This document shows positions 44,292 to 55,887 of a stretch of DNA of 64,000 nucleotides, in pieces. The notes beneath the pieces were generated by a model. It made no database searches, was not told the DNA's origin, and saw only the letters and a list, made by a program, of their open reading frames with translations. The stretch comes from Amborella trichopoda (taxonomy: Eukaryota; Streptophyta; Magnoliopsida; Amborellales; Amborellaceae): contig NW_006496103.1 in NCBI RefSeq assembly GCF_000471905.2, positions 859,040 to 923,039 of the forward strand. Direction: 5' to 3'. The translations under genes and the position numbers were made by a program. How positions within the stretch are numbered: position 1 is the stretch's first letter; every line of letters begins with the position of its first letter.

Positions 44292-46203
44292 AGATGGTTA
44301 AAACTTGTATTTTGAAGTGCAAGCTTATTACAAGATTCATATACAATCACACATACCTCCATGCTTTGATGAAGGAACCTTACATGTGAGAGATTGTCAG
44401 AGAGTCCAATACAAGGTTCACCATAGCGTTCCTTGCTATACAATCAATATTGGCAACAAAGTAGGATTGAGGTCAATGATACGCTCTAACGAGTGGCCCA
44501 CTGACAGCAACGAGTCAACATGGAAGGCAGGTTGAAACCATCCTTGTCGATCGGAGGTTTAGGGCTCGATGAAACTATGTTGTTTCTGTAACTGAACCTC
44601 TAGTGCGGGTATTGAGGTTAGTAGACTATGATGATAAACCCTCAAGCTTACAGGGCCATAACATATGGACTGATGAGATATTGGAGATCGTTGATCGTAA
44701 GTGGAGAGACCAACTGTATCGAGATATCCATGCAACAGGTAATTTATGATTCATCGTCCCAATTCATAATTCTTTCTCAACTCCGAGTAAATTAACTGTA
44801 ATTAATAATATGAAAAACCATGTGCAGGGTTCTTTCTTAATCCACAAAACTTATACTCCAATGTCACCTTAGATGATATAGATATCATGGAGGGCATCAG
44901 AAACTGCATCTACATGCTTGAGACTGATCTTGAAACTTAGATGGATTGTACGCAGTAGGTAAACCATAATCAAAACGTTTCTGTAATAAAATTTCAATTC
45001 AAAATAATGAATTGCATTTCTATGTTATACTAATTTCTTGTATACGTATCTTGTTATTCGTACCTTATCATGTACATGAAAAAAATGGGGAATTTGCATA
45101 CAACAATGCTAAAAAAATAGCTGGAAAATTGCACCCAGGCTGGTTTTAAGTTAAAACTTATAATAGTTTAGTACAATACTATTTGTGGATTTTTTAAATC
45201 ATTTTCTTTTCTATTGTTAAGTATTTTTATGTTTGTCTATGTCAGTACAATGGTGAACGATGCACGGAATTCGAACAAAGCAATTGCAAAAGATTGCAGT
45301 TAGAGTTTTGAGTCAAATTTGTGCTTCATAGGGATGTGAGAAAAACTAGAGTACATTTTAGTGGATACACCCCCCGAAGCAGGATAGGTTAAAGACTCAG
45401 ATGCTGTACAACTTGGTATACATTCATTACAACTTAAAATTGAGAGAGAGACATATAAAGAGGACCCCCACAAACTATATGCCGATCAACCTTGATTACA
45501 TCATCTAGAGTTGATTACATCAACTAGAGGGACCTTGCTGATGAATGGGTATCACAAAGGAACCCACTACTATACCAGGATTTCCTTAGTAGGGCAGTTG
45601 CCGATATGGATGATAATGCAGATGTTGCAACACCAAATGAAGGAGACATGACAATAGACATGGATACCGACTATGACGATTATGCACAGAATGAAGATGA
45701 GGTGCATGATGACGAGGAGACAGATGGGACAATGGAAAACGACTAGCAAGGTCTAGTCGTCTCGGAATGTGAAGTGGCTCAATATGATGTGGTGCCTGAT
45801 GATCATGAAGATCCAATGAGATCGGCTTGGGAGGTAGTCTTGGCATCGAGACGTAGCAGCTACTCGACAAGGGAGATACGAAGCCTTATCCGACACCGTA
45901 ACCTGGTTATTCATGATGATGACAATATTGAAGCTGCTGAGGACCATAACATAGAACAGGGTGGCGGTAACACAGAACAAGGTGGGGGTAACACAAAACA
46001 AGGTGAGGGAGACCACGAAGGTTGGACGAGTCTAGGAGACTTTGGCCAAGAGGGTACCACGGGAAATATTCCTGATTGGTGAGGGGGCACAACTGTGGCA
46101 TTACAGACTCCATCAGGCGGCCTTACTCAGATTTTTTGCCCCGTAAACCCTGATAGTGAAACACAACAATACAGTGATCCCCCTCGCCACGCTCATTACT
46201 AAT
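44292..46203 (+). pseudogene. hAT transposase, C-terminal part and acidic tail
   Basis: Downstream pieces continue the transposase in broken frames: EPLVRVLRLVDYDDKPS (near 44590), KWRDQLYRDIHATGFFLNPQ (near 44700, crossed by about 100 bp that looks intronic) and VYIHYNLKLRERHIKR (near 45420). The last, with MPINLDYI, is the hAT dimerisation region. A long acidic tail follows (45600-46200: DMDTDYDDYAQNEDEVHDDE, then repeats of GGGNTEQ). Several stops and shifts break it. The tail is typical of DUF659/BED hAT proteins. Confidence 0.75.
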
Positions 46204-46517
46204 AGTCATTATTAGTTGGACTTTGTAACTTCATCAATTGAATTAAATTCAAATTATAAATTGTCTTGCATATCTCCATAGTATTCAAATATTAATTTAT
46301 ATAAAAAGTTGTTTCAATTTTTTTTGTAAGATAAATGTATGTAATATGATAATATACACTTAATCTGAATTTTCCTTTTTATTTTTTTTTGGGGGTTTTT
46401 GAGCCATTAAACAAAAACAAAAATTCTACTTGGTTGGTTAGTCCGGTTAACCACCCTGGCAAACCGCTCCCAGCCCCATGTCCAGTTAACCATTCCGGTT
46501 CGATTTTGCAAACACTG

Positions 46518-48119
46518 TCTCCTACAACCACAAGTTTTACTGGCATGGGGAGCTCCTTTTGACATGGTTGATGGTGGTGGAGTACTATACAAGAGCATGC
46601 TAATAAGCCAACCAAGGATCCCAAAATTGGACCATTGTTGGTGTATGATTTGGAGGAGGAAGTAGAAAATAGTTCCCCTAGGCCTGATGCTCTTGGTGAT
46701 GAATCATGGGAATGTGTAGGGAGCCCCGTCCCACCATGTCTGATGTTACAGGAGCTTGAAAGAGAGGAAATGAGGCAATAATTTATAGAAGAGCCTTTAT
46801 CAGTTGCCCCCTCGCTATCTGCTTCCTAGATGAACCGTTGGAAGATTATGATAATGTTGTAAATGCAGAGGACAATACACAAAGTTTGTCCATGATTGTT
46901 CACCTCGTGGAAGTTGGAGATATTCTGGATGAAATGAATATACCATATGGTTATGATATTACTGAGGATCTTAATGCTGACATGGGTGGAAGCAAGATGA
47001 AAACCACCAAGAGGAAGGTATGCAATACCAACTATTATAGGACAGATGGTCATGATCTATCCCATGCACTTTCGGAGCCTTGCCAATCTGTTGGCCTCTT
47101 TGAGACCATGAAACACAATAAATATTATTTGTGTAAATAAACATTCTCTAATAGAAAGTTCGAGGCCCCAATAGTCGTAAAAGCGATATTTTGTTTCTAT
47201 CTCTGCACAACAATCTTGATATTTTGATTATTCAAGAAACTAAATTGGAGGCTCCAAATTTCAGTAAAATAAGGAGGTTTGGAGTAGGAGTCCTATGGAT
47301 TTTGTGGGTTCCATTGCTAATGGTGTCTCAGGTGGTCACTATTATTTACATGGTTCAATTTTGTTATAGCGACATACTTGTTTTTATTTTGTTTTTGGGT
47401 CCCACAGATAATTATAAGGTGCTTTAATTATAATTGGTGCTTGACTAATGTGTATGGCCCTAATAGACCTGAAAGAATATCTTCATTTTTTAATGAACAT
47501 ACTGCTATTTACAATAAATTTAATGTTTCATGGTGAATTGGGGTGACTTTAATATTACTAGATTGGCCACTTGAATCTTTTTCCTCTCCTCATTTTCCCA
47601 CTTGTATGCATCGTTTTGATAGCTTTGTTCAGCTGCATGACTTGATTGATATCCCTTTCATTGATTCTCGTAACACTTGTCTAACCATTCTTCTTCGCAC
47701 CCTATTTTGACTAGGTCGGATAGATTTCTTGTATAGTCATCTTTGGAAAATTGCTTCCTTAAAATTTGTTTTAAGGCTCATCCTAAGGTAGCGTCCGACC
47801 ATGTTCTACTCCATCTTAATTTTGATTGCGTTTCGTTTGTTCCATCTCCTTTCGTGTTTGAACTAACGTGACTCTCTAATAAATTTCTCTTTGACCTTGT
47901 TCTTAATTTTTGGAAGGAGCTTGATAAATTGGAGTTAACTGGTGCCTTTCAATTAGATCCCAAATATGTAATAGGAATAATCTTATTGCTTGCTTGCATG
48001 ATTTGATAAGACTAGTGGAGGTGCATTGGAGAGAAAGGTCTAAAGCTAAATAGCTGAAAGAAGGAGATTGTAATACTAAGCATTTTCATGACAGCAAATT
48101 CTAGAAGGAGAGGTAATAG
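46518..48119 (+). mobile_element. LINE piece 2 (ORF1 end and ORF2 endonuclease)
   Basis: The first 600 bp encode an acidic stretch that may be the end of ORF1. From about 47155 the L1 endonuclease opens with VRGPNSRKSDILFLSLHNN and DILIIQETKLE, where E is the catalytic glutamate motif QET. It continues with LTNVYGPNRPERI (near 47440) and SDHVLLHLN, the C-terminal SDH motif (near 47800). Then come WRERSKAK.LKEGD and ANSRRRGNS just before the junction. Internal stops and frame changes show it is dead. It is interrupted at about 48119 by plastid-derived DNA. Confidence 0.75.
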
Positions 48120-48272
48120 TCTGGTTGGTTCTTTGCACCAAGTTTTGGTATAGTAACTATATTTCGATTCATTAACTTGTTCCATGGATTTCATAATTCG
48201 ATATTGAACCCATTTCATATGATGGGAGTTGCTAGAGTATTGGGTGCTGCACTGCTATGTGCTATTCATGGC
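48120..48272 (+). pseudogene. psbD: Plastid psbD fragment (nuclear plastid DNA)
   Basis: The 153 bp translate, in one open frame, to a piece of the photosystem II D2 protein: [10 protein letters not shown], then [20 protein letters not shown] and [12 protein letters not shown]. Compared with D2 as I remember it, about 42 of 51 residues agree, including the chlorophyll-ligand histidine of the PFHMMGV motif (His197). It is far too short to be a gene and starts and ends abruptly. It is therefore an old nuclear insertion of organelle DNA, or was carried in by another element. D1 (psbA) fits worse at MMGVA and CAIHG. Confidence 0.85.
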
Positions 48273-48428
48273 CCATCTCAGTCAAGATCTTAAGTGAATG
48301 TCCCAAAACTAGCTAGCTCGGGAACCGACCTACCTCCATTAGCCATGAGTGATCACCATGTGGAGTTGAAAGAGACCAGTAAGGACATGCATGCTTTAAG
48401 CACACTCTAAAATTTAAATTGATTATAG
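48273..48428. other. Unassigned DNA between psbD piece and element D
   Basis: About 155 bp without coding or element features. It could be further organelle or filler DNA joined to the psbD piece. It ends in GATTATAG, which partly repeats after element D. Confidence 0.4.
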
Positions 48429-51400
48429 TAGTGTTTTTAAAATTCAGTGATACGATTCGGATCGAGTATCGCCCAGCCTGTCTCAGATCTGGTGAAAAAG
48501 ACAAGATTCGGCCCTGTTGACACAGAGAGTTGGTATGCTGATATCATTAATCAGACACATCACCGATTCTGATGTTAGAATTGATTCTGACGTTAGCCAC
48601 CCCAATTGTTGTCACTTTTTTTTAAATCGTCGATTCTGAGGTTAGCAACCCCAATTGTTGTCACCAGTAGTTTAAAAAATGGATCAGTGCCCCTGGGTCG
48701 GGTACCTCAAAAACCCATATGCATCGGCGAATTGACGATCGGGATCGGGAATCGGCCGAATCGGTCCGATTAAGCCTTAAAACAAATCCAAAAAAATTAA
48801 GAAAACTCATTATAAATATAATTTTTTAAGAATCCAATAAGCGGGTATTATATTATTAACTTTCATTCTTAATCAATTTGTGAATAATTAAGATGTAATC
48901 AATTTGTGAATAATTTAGATGTTCTTTCCCTGTATGAACTTATGTTAACCATTAAATTTGTATCACATAAAACAAAAAACATAGAATTACCATGGATAAA
49001 GTATATAATCATACATATACTACAATAAATAATGGATTAATTGATGAAAAATAGCCACTAAAATCTCGAATTGACGGAAAACCCTAATCCACCAAAAAAA
49101 AAAAAAAACCAAATAATTACAACCTAACTAACTATAATCTAAAATTATTACAACCTATCTAACTATAATATTATATATTGCAATGAAAATTGTTGGTTTA
49201 TATTTTATTATATAAATAATAAAAATTTAAAATATTTTATAATATTATTTTATTTAAAATGTATTATTGACAACTGTAAGAAAAATAATACATTACAAGA
49301 TTTATAATGCAAATAAATAAATAAAATATTTGATTATCAATATAGAAATTATTCGAATGCGCATCAATTTTCGAAAGAATACTTAAAATTTTCAAAAATA
49401 TAATTTTTTAGAATTCTAGAATAAATTTAATGGAAGATATTGTTACAGACAGAGAGATACTTTAAATGTGTATGAATCATATCTTAAAATTAATATTCCT
49501 AAATTTATGTTAAAGCTTACCATATTATAAAAATAAAAATTATAATTCGATCAGTTATTCCTAGTTTGTATTAAAAAATATTTGTTGTATTAAGAAATAT
49601 CTTTTAGTTTTTTGACATGAAATACTTGTATTTTTTCTTACGAGAAAATATGATATTTGTTGTATTACCCTTTTTTTTCGACAAGAAAAAAGAGAAGATA
49701 TTATAATACCTTTTTTTTTTTCTTGTTGTATTACCTTTTATTTTTTTTCAAGAAAATAATGCTGGTGGTACTTTTTATTTTTTATACCTTTTATTTTGTT
49801 TTCTTGATAAGAAATATTTGTTTTATTACCTTTTTTTTTACAAGAAAAGAAAAGAAGTTGTATTGTCTTTTTTGTTTTTTAGCCAAAAATGCTTGTTGTA
49901 TTACTTTTTATTTTTTTTATTTTTTTGATGATATTATTTTCTTCATTTTAGTTTTTTTTTTAAAAAAACAAAAGTAAAAACCTATCGTTGGATTTTAAAA
50001 GTAAAAAAACAAAAGTAAAAAAACAAAAGTAAACAACTGGATTTTAAAACCCTAGTTGTTACTTTTTTCTCAATTAACCGATTTTTAAAACCCGAAGTTG
50101 TCACTTTTTAATGAATCAGTTTTGATGGGGGTACTTTTGTAATTTGTACCACATGGGCCACATCATCACGACATGACGTTTTAAGAAAGTGTGAACTTTT
50201 TATAGATGTTCAACCTAATTTACATCTTCGATGTGGGACACTTTGTCCATTTCTTCCTATTTCCTCATCGTCTTCCTATTTCCTTATGGGGAATTATATA
50301 ATAAAGTTTAACTCTCTCTCTTCTATTCCCAGCCCCATGACCACAACCCAATGTAATTTGATATATTAAAATATTATGTTATTTAATAATTTATTATTAT
50401 TACATAGATTACATTATTTTCATATTTAATTTAGATTGAATTTTAAGTGAATATAATTATAACTTTTACAAATATTACCAAATAAATTATTGTTAATTTG
50501 TTATTATTACAATAACTTGTTTTATACAAAAATAAAAATAAAATATAATTCAGAATTGTGTTATGTTGTTGTTTATAAATTCTTTATCATATTTATTATA
50601 ATATTATAATTGATAATTGTACATTGATAACCAAATCTTGTAGTTTATTTGTTAATTTATTTGCATTATAAATAATGTAATGCATTATTTTTTTTTATCG
50701 TTGTAAACAAGATTTTTTAAATTAGATAATATTATAAGACATTTTAGATTTGTTTCTTATTTGTATAGTAAAATAATTACAAATATAAACCAAAAAATTC
50801 AATTTCAATGTATAATTGTTTACAGCATGACATCAAGAAGATCACAAATCTAAGATCCCCTGGTCTATCGCTATAAAACTCATTAATTAAATTTTTGATA
50901 GAGAAGTCGTGGGACCAGTCGAATTATGATTTAAAGACTAATAACCTCGAAAGGCCAATTTGAAGATCTCTTCAAATCATTGACAGTGCTAGTATGATCT
51001 TTTTGCCAAAATAAAAAAAATCTACTACAAAATTAAGTCTATTTAAAATAATCAAAATAAATGAAATTAAAGAAGAAAAGAAGGAAAAGTTTACTTGCCT
51101 AGGCCGATTGGCCCAGGATGCCCGAAGTTGGTGGTGCCGCCCATATTAGGACCATGGGGTTTTTACGCCTCTTTTTCTTGCCTTCACTTTTTCTTTTTGA
51201 AATTGGTTGGCTTTTCCTCTAAGATCTACTGGAAATATTGGCTATGGATGGTTGAGAGAAATTAAAATTAAATCTAGAGTTTTTGTAGCTTAGATCTAAG
51301 ATCATGGCTTCTAGGATCTAAGGTTTGAAGGCTAAAGCTATAGGCTAGGATTAAGAGGATCTAGGCTAGGGCTTTTCTCTTTGGACTTTGGTTAACAAAA

Positions 51401-52490
51401 CTAGGGTTTAGGTACCTTAAGGGTTAGGGCTCTTTATTCTAGGTTTTCCTCTGCGGATCAGGTCTGTAGATCTCAAGTTTCGTCCCCCGTTTGAATGACC
51501 CAAATAGAACCTTTATATAGGCTTCAAAAGTCGGTTCTAAATTGATTAGTAATGATTCCCAAGGAATTTATACAAAAAAATTGAGCTTATCGGGTCAAGA
51601 GGTCTAGATGCCACAAAACATCGTGTTTGCAGACTTTAGGTCTAAACGCCTCAAAATGTGGCGTTTAAGATAAAGTCGCCTAGTTTTTCGAGATTTCACT
51701 GATCTTCTTGATTTTGATCCAAATTTTGTATTTTCTTGTTCATACTTATCCCAAAAGCTTTTATTTAAATTGGTGTTTCCTATTTTCTAGTGTTTAGGAT
51801 GACTTTCTAGATTTTAAGATGGTTTCCTAGGGTTTTAGGATTATCTTGGAGATTCTCTATGATATTCTAGAAGGTTGAGACCATGGTCCAAGGGACTATG
51901 GACCATAGAATAAGATAGACTATGGTGTATTTGGGTCGGATGGTACCTAAAGGTCTGCTAGGTATTTCAAAGGCATTTTTAAGGATTTAAAAATTATAAA
52001 AAATAGGAAAAATGGGGAATAATAGCCAAATTTAAAATGGGGTGTCTACAATAATATTATAATTAGTTGATAATTTTGGATGAGTAAAGCGAATTAATAA
52101 ATATTGGACAATTTGATGCGATACAAATTTTACTTTATATGGGAAATTATTTTTTAATCTTATAATATGAAAGTATTTTTTAATATTTTTAATTTATTTT
52201 GATAAAATATTATAATACTATATTATAATTAAGAAGTACACAGACATCCAGATACAAAAAGATCGCCTCAGTATTCACCTATTTTTACTTAGTAATAAAA
52301 ATATATAATGCACCACTTCTAATTTCTTTTAGAAACTAAAAGAACAATATTTTTAGAAATTTATAGTGATGTTTTCAATTTATTTTGGGACAAAAATTGC
52401 CGATCTGCCGATTCTCCAAACCGATCCACTAGTTTAACATCGGTATCAGTGTGATTGATTCGGGTCACTGATCCGCATTTTTAAACATTG
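48429..52490. mobile_element. Element D: AT-rich non-autonomous hAT-type or foldback element
   Basis: The ends are inverted: TAGTGTTTTTAAAATTCAGTGA on the left and CAATGTTTAAAAATGCGGATCAGTGA (minus strand) on the right, both of the hAT form .A.TGTTT.AAAA. The flanking 8-mers GATTATAG and ATTGATAG agree at five positions. Inside is very AT-rich DNA with no transposase and an inverted pair (about 49240-49345 against 50590-50735, sharing TTATAATGCAAATAAAT). It contains the solo LTR at 50817-52050. A second end-like motif at 48668 (GTTTAAAAAATGGATCAGTG) makes the left border less certain. Confidence 0.55.
50817..52050 (-). mobile_element. Solo LTR of the element A family
   Basis: The 1234-bp LTR reads, on the minus strand, TGTAGACACCCCATTTTAAA...TGCTGTAAACA, opening exactly like the LTRs of element A. 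The TATA box CTATATAAAG (minus) is at about 51511-51520. It is flanked by a perfect 5-bp target duplication, ATAAT at 50812-50816 and 52051-52055. No internal domain remains, so it formed by LTR-LTR recombination. It lies within element D. Confidence 0.92.
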
Positions 52491-53001
52491 ATTGATAGTA
52501 ATCAAAATGAAGTAGAAACAACCTTGATTAATCACTTTAAATATGATTTTACAACTTATCGCCTTCTCAAACTGGCCATGGACTAGGTTTCTTTTATCAA
52601 GCTCCCTCATGAAAAAGTAGTGTGGCTTGAAGGAATGTATGATGCAAGAGATTAAGGATGCACTTTTCAGACCGAGCAGGGTTAAAGCACGTCTTGATGG
52701 TTTCCTTTGGCTTTTTTTCCAAACCTGTTGGGATGTTCTGAAAGATGATTTATTTCTCATGTTGGAGGAGTTCTATTGGAGGGGAATATTAACACAACAT
52801 TGAATTTTACATTTATTACCTTAATACCCAAAAAGTATGTCATCAAAAATCTTAAAGACGTTAGGCCTATCTGATTTTTAGGCAGCTTATATAAAATCAT
52901 AGGTAAAGTTTGAGCAAACAAATTGCATGAGCTTATCCATCATGTTATAACAAAGTCCCCCGATCAACTTTCTTGAAGGATTGGTAAACTTTAGAAAATA
53001 T
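52491..53001 (+). mobile_element. LINE piece 3 (start of reverse transcriptase)
   Basis: The stretch reads SNQNEVETTLINHFKYDF, then EIKDALF with LDGFLWLFFQTCWDVLKDD, the L1 'kaPGPDGft..F...W' region in decayed form. IPKKYVIKNLKDVRPI and GSLYKIIGKV follow, the conserved LIPK...RPI.L motif of LINE reverse transcriptases. Several stops break it. Element B enters after 53001, duplicating AATAT. Confidence 0.75.
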
Positions 53002-55036
53002 TGAAAGAAAGACTAATGTGACTGTCGGGGAATATATTTTTTTATTTTTCTTCTTTTCACCTATTTTTTTTTCTTTTTTTTTTTGGTAAAAATCACTTAC
53101 AAATAGTCTTATTACAATAACCCTTGATTCAAAGAAAATAAAATTAACAAATCCAAGATCTTAAAAACGTTGATGCCACTAAACCAATTTTCTTCTAATC
53201 AAAGAGAATATCCACAATTCATATGCTTGAGAATTTAAAGACAATATAATTAAATATGACAACAAATAAAAAGAGAGTGTAGGAGATTACCTCAACCGGG
53301 TTTATTACACCCCACACGAGTCACCACCATTCGATGGCAAGGGATCAATGATCACCCTTCAATCTCAACCTGGAAAGCAAGTTTAGGCCAAGCCACACCA
53401 ATGAAATATGAACCCCTTTAATCATAAACTCAAACTCTAGGTAAATTCCTTTAACAATCTAGTTTGAGAGAGATAGATTATCTTTTTGCTACACCCTAAA
53501 ACCCTTAGCCACAAATCTATAGCTGAGAGCTGAGAGAGAGAAGAACTCCATAACCAATACCCTTAGCCCCTTTCCATAATGTGGGAGAGAGATCCAAGAG
53601 GTGGAGAGAGTGGGGTGTTCCCTCTTTGGGCTTTTATGAGAGAGAGAAACTTTTCTTAAGAGAGATAGAAAGATAAGCCGTAGAGATTTTGGGTAGAGAC
53701 AATCCATTTTATAGACTTTAAACAATATTATGGTTTCTTATGGTTTTCTTTGGCTTGCCTCTTTTTTGTGAGATTGAATATGAACCATTGATCTTGAGTG
53801 ACTCATGGGGTGAGAGGTTTGAGTCATCCATTCTATAAATGAGCCATCAACATTATGGAAAGTGCTAGAACCTTTATCCCCCTCTTTCCTTTGACCATTA
53901 TTCCATCAATATAAATCAAATAAAACAATACTAACCATAATATTGTGTTTTATAAAAAAACATGCATAAGCCTTATCAAGCCTTTCAAAGATTCACTCAA
54001 CTCTTCTTTAACTAGTTATCCCATAATAGATAGGAAACCCCCTAAAAGTGGGGCGTGTGACCCCATGGGAATAAGAACCCCCAAAAATTGGGGCATGCCT
54101 CCCATGTGGTGGCTTTGTTGGCCCCACCAATATAGGGCATGGTGGGTTCATGTGCACAATGGGCCCCCAAGGCTACTTTTAATTATTTAAAAATCAATAA
54201 ATGATTTTAGAATTAATTTGAATATTTAAAACATTAGAAATCAATATCTTCATTTCTATAAATCCAAATTTTATAAATAAAATATTCAGAGATCTAGAAA
54301 AATTCAAGTAATAATTTTAAAATTATATCTTCATGAAATAAACATAATTAAATTCATTAGATGGGATTAGGATCTATATGGTCTAGGAATAAATAATCTG
54401 GGGCACTCCACCTTCAATTGTAAACTACGATCCACACTTACTTTATCAATCGACCCAGTGTTTCCCACAACCCAAAGTCCATGCAGAGGTTCATTAGTGA
54501 GTCACTAAAGTATAGTTGATGAGCTAAGAGGTCGTAATCCCAGTTTGTGGATTTTAGGTTCTTCCCTAGAGATGAGCCAAGGTCACTTAAACCTGATACG
54601 TCCACATCTCCTATGGCGCATAAAGGTATCTCTCGCACATGTATACGCTTCACTCTAAAAGATGATATGCTTTCCCAAAACGGTCTATCAATATGCATGT
54701 CATGTGATGGTACATGAATGAGGCTTTGGCCCCCATCAATGAAGGCCACCATCACAGATAAGGGTCATACAGTTCTTCGGCTCACTCATTTGGGCATACT
54801 CCGACCTCATCAAGGGATGACCCATTAGAACCTTTATTTGTTTGTACTCTATGCTCAGGTAATATGGATTTTCCCTAACGAACTTGGTTAGACAATCAAG
54901 CACAGTCCGGTATCAGCAAATATAGTTTGCTTAGTATGGTTTACGAGGGACCATACACTTACTAAGTTCATATTTTACTATATCGTTTTATTTTACAAGC
55001 ACTCATAAGGCATTTAATAGCCACACTCACCCAACA
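53002..55036 (-). mobile_element. 3' LTR of element B
   Basis: The LTR reads TGTTGGGTGAGTGTGG...CTTTCTTTCA on the minus strand, with TATA-like TCTATAAAATGG near 53705. It contains GAGAG-rich stretches and a 105-aa sense frame (54438-54755) that is matched in the other LTR, as expected for LTR twins. Confidence 0.88.
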
Positions 55037-55179
55037 TCTCTCACTTGGCCTTTGAAGGCTCTATATTTTCTCTTCCTCACTTTCTCTCATCCCCATCTCT
55101 CTCTCCCAATTACAATCTCTCTCTCAAGTATTTTTTACTTATTTTCTTTCAATATATTAATCATGGCTTTCGCCATCAA

Positions 55180-55377
55180 TCATTTCACAAAAGGACTTAT
55201 GGAGGCAACGCTTTTTTTTTTCTTTGTTGCTTGGATCTCACCCCAAAACGAACGGTGTAAAAGTCCAAGTCGATTAATAAATTTCTTAATCCATACGGCC
55301 TCATTGGCCACCAAACAGCATGCCCAACTCATTGAAATAGTTTTTGTTGCAGAAAATAGTACTTGCTCACCCTTCAA
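55180..55377 (-). pseudogene. Copia RNase H remnant inside element B
   Basis: On the minus strand a 65-aa frame includes FSATKTISMSWACCLVANEAVWIKKFINRLGL. The part NEAVWIKKFINRLGL corresponds to the 'keaiWlk.fl.eL' segment after the EAEY motif of Copia RNase H. The acidic motif itself is not clear. It is the only pol trace between the LTRs. Confidence 0.5.
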
Positions 55378-55887
55378 TAAAATAGATTATATCTTTCAAA
55401 CCACAATGAATTTCTTGATGAAACTATTTTTGTTTGAAAGTAGATTCAATTTGATGAGTTTCAGTCAAATTTCAGCTAGAAATAATGTCATATGATATGG
55501 CAAAAAAATCACGGAACTCAATGGACTGCTCCTAAATTTTGCAGGGTCAGAACTAATACCCTTCATTGATGAGTCCATAACTTTTAATTCCCTAAGGATC
55601 TCCCACTGAAAGTTTGTAGGTAGATCCTACTCTCAAAGACACACAATATCATTGAAGTATGTAATAGAAAAATACAGCATTATCTTCTTTATATCACTGC
55701 TCCAAAATAGCCCAGAATGCATAGTGCCTTTTTCGGTGTTTGAATATTCCATTAACTCTTAACCGTGGGTGTATTACATGACCACAACGGTCATTGGCTT
55801 TCTTATATCTCATTCTCAAGTATGATCTAGACTCAATAAAAAAAAAAGACAACTAATAGCATCAAGTATCAATAGCACTGATACCAA

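Larger units (their letters stand above)
40814..46517 (+). mobile_element. hAT transposon H (BED/DUF659 type)
   Basis: A 5.7-kb element has terminal CATTGTTCGCAAAAC (left) and, inverted, CAGTGTTTGCAAAAT (right), the usual hAT form CA.TGTT. Both ends have subterminal GG/CCGG-rich motifs (CCGGCCGGTTAGACC, GGTTAACCGGACTAACC). It encodes a decayed transposase with BED zinc finger, DUF659 and C-terminal dimerisation region. The adjoining 8-mers (ACTATTAT, TCTCCTAC) match only partly, so the target duplication is weak. It lies between two stretches attributed to the LINE. Confidence 0.8.

Noticed and set aside
48120-48272. psbA (D1) as source of the plastid piece
   Set aside because: [19 protein letters not shown] and [10 protein letters not shown] fit D2; D1 has PFHMLGVAG and a different continuation.
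49657-49977. 106-aa Phe/Tyr-rich frame resembling a membrane protein
   Set aside because: T-rich low-complexity DNA inside element D, with repeated TTGTATTACCTTTT phrases.
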